In this document: piece by piece, positions 1 through 5,322 of the stretch
Numbering within the stretch: position 1 is the stretch's first letter
Layout: every line of letters starts with the position of its first letter
NCBI GenBank assembly: GCA_030039655.1
Contig: JASHVC010000140.1
Span: forward strand, 1 to 5,527
Direction of reading: 5' to 3'
DNA length: 5,527 bases
Source of the DNA: Xanthobacteraceae bacterium
Lineage (GTDB): Bacteria > Pseudomonadota > Alphaproteobacteria > Rhizobiales > Xanthobacteraceae
Program-made: the position numbers and the translations under genes
The notes under the pieces: generated by a model
Seen by the model: only the letters and a program-made list of their open reading frames with translations
The model's database searches: none
What the model was told of the DNA's origin: nothing

Positions 1-374
1 CGCGTCTCGATCTCGCGAAGTTTGGTCGCCGCGCCGTTGGCATCAAGAACGTAGAACCCCTCGTCGTTGGTGAAGAACAGCGCGGTATTGCCGCCGGCTC
101 GCGTTGTCGGAAACGTGCGGCCACCGTAATGCCGAGGGTAGGATGCAAAGGTTGGCAGATCCCAGAAAGCGAGTCCTGAGAATCCTGCGCCAGCGCCAAC
201 CAGGAGCGCTTCCTCCAGCTCGCTCAGCGGGACTGGCGCGTGCTCGGATTTATAGCGGTAGGCACCCTCCGGCATCTCGAACCCGAGACCGAACCGCCGT
301 GAGCGCCGGCCATACAGGGCTGCGAACAGCGGGTACCTCCAAACCAAGTCGAGTAGCTCAGGTGTGGTAGTCAT
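1..374 (-). CDS. Nitroreductase-like protein, N-terminal part (truncated by window edge)
   Basis: This leftward gene starts at ATG 374-372 and runs off the left edge, leaving 124 complete codons. A clear Shine-Dalgarno AAGGA lies 5 bases before the ATG on the minus strand and supports this start. The protein begins MTTTPELLDLVWRYPLFAAL. The segment YGRRSRRF (about residues 21-28), then VPLSELEEALLVGAGAG (48-64), then GGRTFPTTRAGGNTALFF (84-101) and GFYVL (106-110) follows the order seen at the N-terminus of nitroreductase/SagB-type FMN oxidoreductases: an Arg/Ser-rich FMN-binding start, a helix with LSELEELL, and a GRTxPS-like strand. That assignment is by eye and remote. The usual PSAGALYP motif is degenerate here, and the catalytic C-terminal half is outside the window. 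It is divergent from a MocR-type regulator with a 118-base gap, so it is the likely target of that regulator. Its substrate cannot be inferred. Confidence 0.6.
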   Translation of the reverse strand, partial: MTTTPELLDLVWRYPLFAALYGRRSRRFGLGFEMPEGAYRYKSEHAPVPLSELEEALLVGAGAGFSGLAFWDLPTFASYPRHYGGRTFPTTRAGGNTALFFTNDEGFYVLDANGAATKLREIET

Positions 375-428
375 CTCGGTCCTTGGCAAAGCGGCGTGCG
401 CCCATGTTGGAACGCAATGTATGCCTTT

Positions 429-476
429 ACTGGATCGGCAAGATAGTCCAGTTTTGCTCGTTGCAGCAGACCACTT
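429..476. promoter_or_regulatory. Candidate operator repeats between the nitroreductase-like gene and the MocR regulator
   Basis: The divergent gap contains a perfect 6-base inverted repeat, ACTGGA at 429-434 and TCCAGT at 447-452. A further half-site resembles the right arm: GCAGACCACTT at 466-476 against ATAGTCCAGTT at 443-453 (7 of 11 bases agree by hand), about two helical turns away. On the minus strand the right arm reads CTGGACTA, close to the CTGGACYTAA direct repeats that I recall for the MocR-family regulator TauR. MocR dimers typically bind widely spaced direct repeats in the gap to their divergent target. The sequence matches are directly visible; regulator binding is inferred. 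Core promoters are weak here. TTGTAT at 475-480 could be a rightward -10 box, but no good -35 box stands at the right distance. Confidence 0.4.
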
Positions 477-492
477 GTATGGGCCGTTTTCG

Positions 493-1965
493 ATGGCATC
501 CCGCGGATGGGCCGAGCTCTATGCTTGGCAACTCGATCGTAAGAGCCGCACGCCGCTGGCGCGGCAGATCTACATGCAGGTGCGTGCAGCAGCGCTGTCG
601 GGCGCGCTCCGTGCCGGCTCCCGTGTACCGTCCTCACGCACCATGGCATCGAAACTCAGAGTCGCGCGTGCATCGGTGGTTTCCGCCTATGAGCACCTTG
701 TGGCCGAAGGCTACGTCGAGAGCCGGCAGGGTTCAGGTACGTTTATCTCAAGCGGCCTGACTGGGCTCGCTTCACGTCCGCGCAATGTGCCGCGCGCGAG
801 GCGGCGCGCCGCGCCGGTATCGGCTCAGACTTTTCCCGAATTCGAACGATCGGCGTCGCAGAGTGACGTTCGCCCGTTCAACACAGGCCGCACGCTGATC
901 AACGCACGCACCGCTGAAACTTGGCGCAGGTTGACCCACCGCGCCGTTCGCTTGTTGGAAGCGAACGACCTTGGCTACACCGATCCCGCCGGCCTGATTG
1001 CGCTGCGTACAACCATCTCGGACTATCTCCGGGCAGCGCGGGGTGTGCGCTGCGACCCCGAGCAGGTGGTCATCACTGCCGGCACTCAGCAGGCCATCGA
1101 CCTGACGATCCGCGTGCTGCTCGCGCCCGGAGATGATGTGTGGATCGAGGATCCCGGCTATCCGCTCACTCATGCGCAGCTCGTGCTCGCCAAGGCCCGG
1201 CCGCATGCAATTCCGGTGGACGGCCAAGGCCTGATAGTCGAGGCCGGCCGGCGTGTGGCGCCGCGAGCGCGCGCCGCATTCGTCACTCCGTCGCATCAGT
1301 TTCCGACTGGTGTTCCCTTGTCCATGGCGCGACGCCTGGAACTCCTGGCGTGGGCGCGGCAAAGCGGCGCCTTCATCGTCGAGGACGACTACACCAGTGA
1401 GTTCCGCTATTCCGGACCACCGTTGGCTTCGTTGCAGGGCCTCGACGACACCGAGCAAGTGATCTACGTGGGCACGCTCAACAAGGCACTGTTCCCCGGT
1501 CTGCGCATAGGCTACGCCGTGGTGCCGCGCGTGTTGCTGGGCGCACTCGTACGCGCGCGCTATCTTACCGACCGGCAACCGCCGACACTGCAACAAGCCG
1601 TCGTTTCCGAGTTCATGCAACAGGGCCATTTCGCCGCCCACATTCGGCGCATGCGCCAAATGTATCGCGAGCAGCGCGACGCGCTGGCCGAAACGCTGAT
1701 GCAGCACGCGGCGGATTTGCTCGACGTTTCGGTGCCCGATCAGGGCATGCATCTCGTCGCGTATCTGCGCGACGGATCTTCGGATATCGCCGTTGAAGCT
1801 GCAGCCGAACGCGCCGGCGTTGTCGTGCGCGCGATCAGTCGCTTCTATCACACCGCGCGTCGGCGCCCAGGTCTGATACTTGGGTTTAGCGGATTCCCCC
1901 GGCAGCTGATTGTACCGTCGGCCGTACGGCTGGCGACGGTCGTCGCTAAGCGAAGGCGAACTTAG
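493..1965 (+). CDS. PdxR/MocR-family transcriptional regulator (GntR winged helix plus aminotransferase-like domain)
   Basis: This is a 490-residue cytoplasmic regulator with a DNA-binding domain fused to a fold-type I PLP-dependent aminotransferase-like domain. The winged helix spans about residues 20-86 (PLARQIYMQVRAAALSGAL, VPSSRTMA, ARASVVSAYEHL, GYVESRQGSGTFIS). The PLP domain shows ITAGTQQAIDL from 194, DPGYP, PSHQFPTGVPLS near 266-277, EDDYTSEFRY at 297-306 (PLP ring aspartate and tyrosine), and TLNKALFPGLRIGY with the presumed Schiff-base lysine K331. MocR proteins sense PLP or an amino compound bound to it and act on the neighbouring gene, here probably the divergent nitroreductase-like gene. 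Length is normal for the family. The start is uncertain: the frame is open from 364 and an ATG at 421 has a GGAA upstream. I chose 493 because homology-like sequence begins shortly after it and because the operator-like repeats lie upstream. The EDDYT and TLNK motifs vary slightly from the usual EDDYD and TFSK. Confidence 0.9.
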   Translation: MASRGWAELYAWQLDRKSRTPLARQIYMQVRAAALSGALRAGSRVPSSRTMASKLRVARASVVSAYEHLVAEGYVESRQGSGTFISSGLTGLASRPRNVPRARRRAAPVSAQTFPEFERSASQSDVRPFNTGRTLINARTAETWRRLTHRAVRLLEANDLGYTDPAGLIALRTTISDYLRAARGVRCDPEQVVITAGTQQAIDLTIRVLLAPGDDVWIEDPGYPLTHAQLVLAKARPHAIPVDGQGLIVEAGRRVAPRARAAFVTPSHQFPTGVPLSMARRLELLAWARQSGAFIVEDDYTSEFRYSGPPLASLQGLDDTEQVIYVGTLNKALFPGLRIGYAVVPRVLLGALVRARYLTDRQPPTLQQAVVSEFMQQGHFAAHIRRMRQMYREQRDALAETLMQHAADLLDVSVPDQGMHLVAYLRDGSSDIAVEAAAERAGVVVRAISRFYHTARRRPGLILGFSGFPRQLIVPSAVRLATVVAKRRRT

Positions 1966-2096
1966 ACTCGTCTCTTCGGAAAATCGCAGTCCATGGCCAG
2001 CTCGCTGGAGAAATCTTGACCGAGTCATACGCGAACATTCGCGACGCGTCGGCAGGTGCACTGTGGGCAACCAATTGCGGCAGCCGACCATGTTAG
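1966..2096. other. Convergent intergenic gap with a small hairpin
   Basis: This gap lies between the 3' ends of the MocR gene and the first LysR gene, and I see no coding sequence in it. A perfect 6-base inverted repeat, CGCGAA (2030-2035) and TTCGCG (2038-2043), could fold into a short stem. A second weak stem, CCAGC with GCTGG, lies near 1997-2008. Neither is followed by a T-run on either strand, so they are poor intrinsic terminators. Confidence 0.25.
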
Positions 2097-3065
2097 TCAG
2101 ATCACCCCGACCTCGGGTATGATTGTCCGACCATCTTCGGTGAACATTTTGCGCTCCGAGCAAAGCAGCGATTCTGTGATGAAATCGATGAACTTCCTTA
2201 TCTTCGCGGGCACAAAATTCCGTGAGGCATAGTAGACGTAAAGCGGGAACCGCTCGTCCGACCAGTCAGGAAACAAATTGACGAGAGTCCCCTTTTTGAA
2301 GTGATGTTCAAGGCCCAGATCAATAACTTGGGCGATTCCGAAACCCGCCAAACAGGCGCCCAGCTTCGTTCCCGAGTCGGTCACTGTGAGCCGCCCACTG
2401 ACCGCAACGGAGACCGATTCGTCGCCCCGCCAAAACTCCCAATCGAACGGCCGTCCCGTTGAAGGATCAATAGCGAGAATGCACTCGTGGCCGTCGCTCA
2501 AATCGTGGGGATGACTGGGCCTGCCGTGACGACCGAAATAGATCGGCGAGGCAACCGTGAGAATACGGGCGCTGAGGATACGACGTGCGATCAACGATGA
2601 TGGTGTCGGCTCCCCAAAGCGGATCGCCAGATCAAACCCGTCGCTGATTAGGTCCGCGACCCGATCCCTTGTTTCTATGCGAAGCTTCAACCCCGGATTC
2701 TGGAGCAGAAACTCGCTCAAATTCGGCGATAGAACGAGGCGAGAGAACAGCGGATCGACATTGACCCGCATTTTGCCGCGAACCGCCTCTCGCGATTTGG
2801 AAACTTCCGCGGCGGCCTCGCCTATTCCCGCTAGATGCTGGGCAACCCGTTCGTAAAGCGCCCGTCCCTCGTCGGTGAGTTCCACGGCGCGGCTCGTCCG
2901 CTGGACCAGCCTAGCGGCGAGCCGAGATTCAAGCTTGGCGATCGCTTTGCTGACGCCTGACTGAGTCATGCCGAGCCGTTCGGCGGCTCGTCCGAAGCCG
3001 TGCGCATTAGCTACGGCGGCGAGGACTACCAGACCACTTACCAGTCCACCGTCAATTTCGTCCAT
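2097..3065 (-). CDS. LysR-family transcriptional regulator (CrgA-like)
   Basis: This 322-residue LysR-type regulator has the usual two domains. The N-terminal winged helix-turn-helix (about residues 8-66) shows AHGFGRAAERLGMTQSGVSK, KLESRLAARLVQRTSRAVELT and DEG. A linker helix runs to about 95. The effector-binding periplasmic-binding-protein-like domain spans about 98-300, with NPGLKLRIETRDRVADLI, GFDLAIRFG, the FDWEFW region and GFGIAQV. The GFDLAIRFGEP and WEFWRGDE pattern is typical of the CrgA/DsdC-like subgroup. The residues after about 303 are a short non-conserved tail. The start at 3065 is backed by AAAGG about 9 bases upstream on the minus strand. It faces the NTF2-like gene across 144 bases with two inverted repeats, so it probably regulates itself and that gene. 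The ligand is unknown. A perfect inverted repeat CCCGA/TCGGG lies inside its last codons. Confidence 0.92.
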   Translation of the reverse strand: MDEIDGGLVSGLVVLAAVANAHGFGRAAERLGMTQSGVSKAIAKLESRLAARLVQRTSRAVELTDEGRALYERVAQHLAGIGEAAAEVSKSREAVRGKMRVNVDPLFSRLVLSPNLSEFLLQNPGLKLRIETRDRVADLISDGFDLAIRFGEPTPSSLIARRILSARILTVASPIYFGRHGRPSHPHDLSDGHECILAIDPSTGRPFDWEFWRGDESVSVAVSGRLTVTDSGTKLGACLAGFGIAQVIDLGLEHHFKKGTLVNLFPDWSDERFPLYVYYASRNFVPAKIRKFIDFITESLLCSERKMFTEDGRTIIPEVGVI

Positions 3066-3080
3066 AGCTTATGCCTTTCA

Positions 3081-3097
3081 GTCATCCTAGAGATGAC
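3081..3097. promoter_or_regulatory. Inverted repeat just upstream of the first LysR gene
   Basis: GTCATC (3081-3086) and GATGAC (3092-3097) form a perfect 6-base inverted repeat with a 5-base centre, 16 bases upstream of the LysR start codon. A site this close to the start would suit autorepression. It is not a strict T-N11-A LysR box, so binding by this regulator is only inferred. Confidence 0.3.
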
Positions 3098-3160
3098 CCG
3101 TGAACGGTCGCTCCCGCGTTTTATATGGTTCAGTTTGGTCAAAGGCGAGAACCCGTGATG

Positions 3161-3178
3161 CATTCGGGCCACCGAATG
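3161..3178. promoter_or_regulatory. Candidate LysR box (T-N11-A inverted repeat) upstream of the NTF2-like gene
   Basis: CATTCGG (3161-3167) and CCGAATG (3172-3178) form a perfect 7-base inverted repeat with a 4-base centre. It contains T-N11-A pairs (3163 to 3175 and 3164 to 3176), the form typical of LysR binding sites. It lies 31 bases before the ATG at 3210 in the divergent gap. A possible rightward promoter, TTGGTC (3135-3140) and TGCATT (3159-3164) with 18-base spacing, would overlap it. The repeat is directly visible; the role as operator is inferred. Confidence 0.42.
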
Positions 3179-3209
3179 ACGTTCGCATTGCCCGGAAAGG
3201 AGAACTTGA

Positions 3210-3593
3210 ATGGAGCAGACCTAAGCCATCGCGTCCGCAATCGATGGATATTTCGCACTTATGTATGACGCCGACGACGACCAGTTCCCCGAGGTCTTCC
3301 ACGACGCTTGCCTTGTGCACGGTATGCGCGACGGAAAGCTTACCTCATGGTCGGCGCTCGAATTTCGCCAGGTGATGCGCAGCCGACCATCTCCGGCGGC
3401 TATGAAGTCCCCGCGCGAGCAAGAAATCCTAAGTATTGAACATACCGCTCCCGAGTTGGCGGCCGCCAAAGTACGCGTGAGGATCGGCCAAACTCTGTTC
3501 ATCGATCATCTAATATTCCATCACATCAACGGACAATGGCTCGTCACATCGAAAGCGTTCCATGTCGCTCGGACTTTCCCTCCAGGCTCATAG
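3210..3593 (+). pseudogene. NTF2/SnoaL-like (lumazine-binding-like) small protein with a nonsense codon at position 5
   Basis: A strong Shine-Dalgarno AAGGAG (3197-3202) stands 7 bases before ATG 3210. The frame reads M-E-Q-T and then TAA (3222-3224), but the same frame continues without further stops as AIASAIDGYFALMYDADD and on to a TAG at 3591-3593. This continuation has the first helix of the NTF2-like cone fold, then FHDACLVHG, a central SREQEILSIE-like strand (here SPREQEILSIE), AKVRVRIGQTLFIDHL and GQWLVTSKAFHV. It matches the order of the nuclear transport factor 2 / putative lumazine-binding (Lumazine_bd_2) family. Full length would be 127 residues, normal for the family. A change of CAA to TAA at codon 5 would explain the stop. 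If any protein is made, it could restart at ATG 3261, giving 110 residues without helix 1; there is no good ribosome site there. The gene faces a LysR regulator. Its substrate is unknown; these proteins are small ligand-binding or enzyme folds with many roles. Confidence 0.72.
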
Positions 3594-3637
3594 CACTTGT
3601 GCCAGGAGCCGATGTCCAAGGGCATCCCGCGCACGCA

Positions 3638-4534
3638 TCATCTCGGACTTAATTGTTTTTTCCTGGCTGAACGCTTTCCATGCCCTTCGCATAGAATCTG
3701 CCTAAATGCCTCTGTCTTGGGCGATCTAGCGCCTTTGCGCCAGATGAGAACGGTCGCCACGCGATTTCCTTTGGATGGCAGATTATGAACCGAAATCTCC
3801 CTATTGGCGGAAAACGTCGAGAGTACGCTTTTTGGCAATAGCGCGATGCCCATGCGCGCGACGACGCAGCCGAGCATCGAGTGATACGAATTCAGCTCGA
3901 TCGCATGCTCGGGCATTGCGCCGCGCGCTGCGTACCATTCCTCCAGGCGTTTGCGATACGCGCAGCCCTGCTCGAACGCAATAATCGTGCGCGGAACGGA
4001 GTCGCTTTTGCCGATTGGTGGATGCCCAGCCGCAGCGACGATGACGAGTTCCTCGATGAACGCGGGAGCCTTGTCGAATTGACCCTCGGCGATTGGCTCG
4101 GCGACCAATGCGGCGTCGAGTTCTCCGGCCAAAATAGCCGACGCCAACTGCTGTGGATTCCCCACGTGCAGCTGTAACGTTACTTCCGGATAACGCCGGT
4201 GAAATTCAGCAAGAATTTTCGGAAGCCTGATCGCGGCAGTACTCTCCATTGCCCCCAGGCGGAATGGCCCCCGCGGACGCGAATCCTGCACCGCATTTCG
4301 CGCATCGTCGGCAAGCGCTAACAGCCGATCGGCATAATCGATCAACAGATGCCCAGCAGGAGTGAGATGCAGCCGCTTGCCTTCACGGATAAAGAGCGAA
4401 ACGCCAAGGTCCTCTTCCAGCTGATGAATCCGGGTCGTGACATTCGATTGCACCCGATGAAGCCTTTCGGCCGCCCTGGTGATGCCGCCCGCGCGAACGA
4501 CAGTATTGAAAATGCGAAGGTCGGTGAGATCCAT
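3638..4534 (-). CDS. LysR-family transcriptional regulator (PtrR/YneJ-like)
   Basis: This 298-residue LysR-type regulator starts MDLTDLRIFNTVVRAGGITR at 4534, where AAGGAG stands 4 bases upstream on the minus strand. The frame stays open to an ATG at 4573, but that would place the likely promoter inside the gene. The winged helix-turn-helix spans about residues 1-62 (ITRAAERLHRVQSNVTTRI, QLEEDLGVSLFIREGKRLHLT, PAG). The effector domain (about 90-285) shows FRLGAMESTAAIRLPKILAE, FHRRYP, ELDAALVAEPI, a YRKRLEEW segment and HSMLGCVVARMGIALLP. This pattern resembles E. coli YneJ/PtrR, a regulator of putrescine use, as I recall it. That similarity concerns the subgroup and does not establish the ligand. 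The C-terminus has a basic tail rich in Lys and Arg. It is divergent from the 84-residue protein and YdhR-like pair, its probable targets. Confidence 0.92.
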   Translation of the reverse strand: MDLTDLRIFNTVVRAGGITRAAERLHRVQSNVTTRIHQLEEDLGVSLFIREGKRLHLTPAGHLLIDYADRLLALADDARNAVQDSRPRGPFRLGAMESTAAIRLPKILAEFHRRYPEVTLQLHVGNPQQLASAILAGELDAALVAEPIAEGQFDKAPAFIEELVIVAAAGHPPIGKSDSVPRTIIAFEQGCAYRKRLEEWYAARGAMPEHAIELNSYHSMLGCVVARMGIALLPKSVLSTFSANREISVHNLPSKGNRVATVLIWRKGARSPKTEAFRQILCEGHGKRSARKKQLSPR

Positions 4535-4550
4535 GCATCTCCTTCCAAGA

Positions 4551-4563
4551 ATGATATTATCAT
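4551..4563. promoter_or_regulatory. Palindrome ATGATATTATCAT in the second LysR promoter
   Basis: A perfect palindrome with one central base, formed by ATGATA and TATCAT, lies 16 bases upstream of the LysR start codon. A T-N11-A pair (4552 to 4564) falls on it. It overlaps the likely -10 box of the LysR gene, so it could be an autoregulatory operator. AT-rich DNA around a -10 box makes chance palindromes more likely, so confidence is moderate. Confidence 0.4.
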
Positions 4564-4586
4564 ATTTATTCATTTAGGGAGATCAA
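4559..4586 (-). promoter_or_regulatory. Promoter of the second LysR gene
   Basis: On the minus strand TTGATC (4586-4581) and TATGAT (4564-4559) stand 16 bases apart and match the sigma-70 -35 and -10 boxes at 4 of 6 and 5 of 6 positions. Transcription would begin near 4552, giving an untranslated leader of roughly 15-20 bases that carries the AAGGAG ribosome site. Confidence 0.5.
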
Positions 4587-4594
4587 GCACTTTC

Positions 4595-4600
4595 TATAAA
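4595..4600 (+). promoter_or_regulatory. Possible -10 box of the 84-residue/YdhR-like unit
   Basis: TATAAA stands about 38 bases before the ATG at 4638. No strong -35 box is present; TTTAGG at 4573-4578 is the best candidate, with 16-base spacing. A weak -35 box would fit a promoter needing activation by the divergent LysR protein, but this is inference. Confidence 0.35.
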
Positions 4601-4637
4601 GTTTACTCCCGCGCTAACGTCCAGGAGAGGTGTCGCT

Positions 4638-4892
4638 ATGAAAGTGCTGCAAGCCTGTTCAGGTGAGGAAAACCACGCCGTCTGGACGGGTACAATCAAA
4701 CGACTCATTCATCGTTATTTTGAAAATCGCAACAAGCTGTGCGTGCTTCGGCGTGTTGGCGCAGAAGATGAGATTGTATCGCCTTACGAAGGACGTTGTT
4801 GGTGCGATGCGACCGAGCGAGAACTAATTGGCGATATCACGAACATCTACGGTTCGCGTTTGTGCGATGTCATAAAGGGAAAGTCGCCGTGA
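4638..4892 (+). CDS. Unrecognised 84-residue cysteine-containing protein
   Basis: I do not recognise this protein. It is 84 residues with no signal peptide or membrane segment. It has five cysteines (about C7, C35, C54, C56, C76), including a CWC pair after YEGR, and several charged stretches (RLIHRYFENRNK, DATERELIGD). Evidence that it is a real gene: an AGGAG lies 10 bases before the ATG, it begins at a sensible distance from a -10-like TATAAA, and its TGA stop overlaps the GTG start of the next gene by four bases (GTGA), which suggests translational coupling. Against: about half of its codons end in G or C by hand count, well below the MocR gene, so it may be recently acquired or spurious. 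It faces the second LysR regulator and is probably co-transcribed with the YdhR-like gene. The cysteines could bind a metal or form disulfides, but nothing proves it. Confidence 0.55.
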   Translation: MKVLQACSGEENHAVWTGTIKRLIHRYFENRNKLCVLRRVGAEDEIVSPYEGRCWCDATERELIGDITNIYGSRLCDVIKGKSP

Positions 4893-5203
4893 TCACCGTC
4901 ATCACCACGTTTCAGTTGCCAAAGCCGATTACATGCGAAGAGGCACGAAGGACGTTCCTGAGCACGGCCCCGAAATATCAGGGCGTAGCCGGCCTTTTTC
5001 GTAAGTACTACTTCCTGTCGCAAGACAGGAAAACGGTAGGCGGAATCTATCTCTGGAACTCCCGCGTTGAAGCCGAAACGATGTACACCGAGAGCTGGAG
5101 GACTTTCGTCCGGGATAAGTACGATGCAGATCCTTCAGTTACCTACTTTGACAGTCCAGTCGTGGTTGACAACCTTTCGCATGAAATTCTTTCGGACGAC
5201 TAG
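4889..5203 (+). CDS. YdhR-like putative monooxygenase (dimeric alpha-beta barrel)
   Basis: This is a 104-residue soluble protein starting at GTG 4889 and reading MITVITTFQLPKPITCEEAR. The frame is open upstream to an ATG at 4796, but family-like sequence begins only at the GTG, which also overlaps the previous stop as GTGA. The pattern is an N-terminal strand, a helix with EEARRTFLSTAPKY, then GVAGLFRKYYFLS, GGIYLWNS, a second helix with AEAETMYTESWRTFV, and a final strand SVTYFDSPVVVDN. This is the ferredoxin-like half-barrel of the YdhR (putative mono-oxygenase) family, close in fold to antibiotic-biosynthesis monooxygenases. The length is normal for the family, near the roughly 100 residues of E. 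coli YdhR. Such proteins form dimers and act on, or bind, small aromatic or quinone-like compounds, often without a cofactor. The actual substrate is unknown. It is the second gene of a unit divergent from a LysR regulator. Confidence 0.82.
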   Translation: MITVITTFQLPKPITCEEARRTFLSTAPKYQGVAGLFRKYYFLSQDRKTVGGIYLWNSRVEAETMYTESWRTFVRDKYDADPSVTYFDSPVVVDNLSHEILSDD

Positions 5204-5211
5204 GGCCATTA

Positions 5212-5280
5212 GGGAAGCAAATGCCATCATTGATCCCTGGCGCGCTAGTGACGGTCAATAACGGGCGAAACATGCTTCCC
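5212..5280. repeat. 8-base inverted repeat between the YdhR-like gene and the CinA-like gene
   Basis: GGGAAGCA (5212-5219) and TGCTTCCC (5273-5280) are perfect reverse complements separated by 53 bases. There is no T-run after the second arm, so it is not an intrinsic terminator. If paired in the transcript, the first arm, which includes a GGGA ribosome-site-like stretch for the small frame at 5221, would be hidden. It may also be a chance match. Confidence 0.35.
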
Positions 5281-5322
5281 GCGGATTTTGCGCTGTGCCA
5301 AATCGGACGGAGCGACCTATGA
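5221..5322 (+). CDS. Possible 33-codon ORF coupled to the CinA-like gene
   Basis: ATG 5221 follows AGGGA by 6 bases and opens a 33-codon frame starting MPSLIPGALVTVNNGRN, ending in TGA at 5320-5322. The stop overlaps the CinA-like start as ATGA, an arrangement typical of translational coupling. I recognise no family, and it has no membrane or signal segment. It could be a leader peptide, the remnant of a lost gene, or chance. The spacing and overlap are directly visible; expression is not shown. Confidence 0.25.
   Translation: MPSLIPGALVTVNNGRNMLPADFALCQIGRSDL

Noticed and set aside
104..370. 88-codon open frame on the plus strand
   Set aside because: It is antisense to the nitroreductase-like gene, has an Arg/Pro-rich translation without family features and lacks a ribosome site.
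364..492. N-terminal extension of the MocR frame
   Set aside because: The extra residues do not resemble the family, the 364 start would overlap the divergent gene's start, and the extension covers the operator-like repeats. The 421 start cannot be fully excluded.
772..2163. 463-codon open frame on the minus strand
   Set aside because: It lies antisense to the MocR gene and runs into the 3' end of the LysR gene. Its translation shows no recognisable domain, and such long antisense frames are common under GC-rich codon use.
3100..3375. 91-codon frame over the LysR/NTF2-like gap
   Set aside because: It is out of frame with the NTF2-like gene, covers the gap's repeats and ribosome site, and its Ser/Arg/Pro-rich translation has no family features.
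3603..3628. Short stem GATGTC/GGCATC in the gap between the NTF2-like gene and the second LysR gene
   Set aside because: It is only about six pairs including a G-T pair, with no T-run on either side, so it is too weak to call a terminator.
3638..4177. Rightward open frames at 3597-3788, 3775-3984 and 3881-4177
   Set aside because: All lie wholly or mostly antisense to the second LysR gene and show no domain or ribosome site.
4535..4573. 13-residue N-terminal extension of the second LysR protein
   Set aside because: AAGGAG is placed right for the 4534 start, LysR homology starts there, and the extension would lie over the -10 box and palindrome.
4796..4888. Upstream extension of the YdhR-like frame
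   Set aside because: It overlaps the 84-residue gene in another frame, does not resemble the family, and the GTG at 4889 starts the first strand of the fold.
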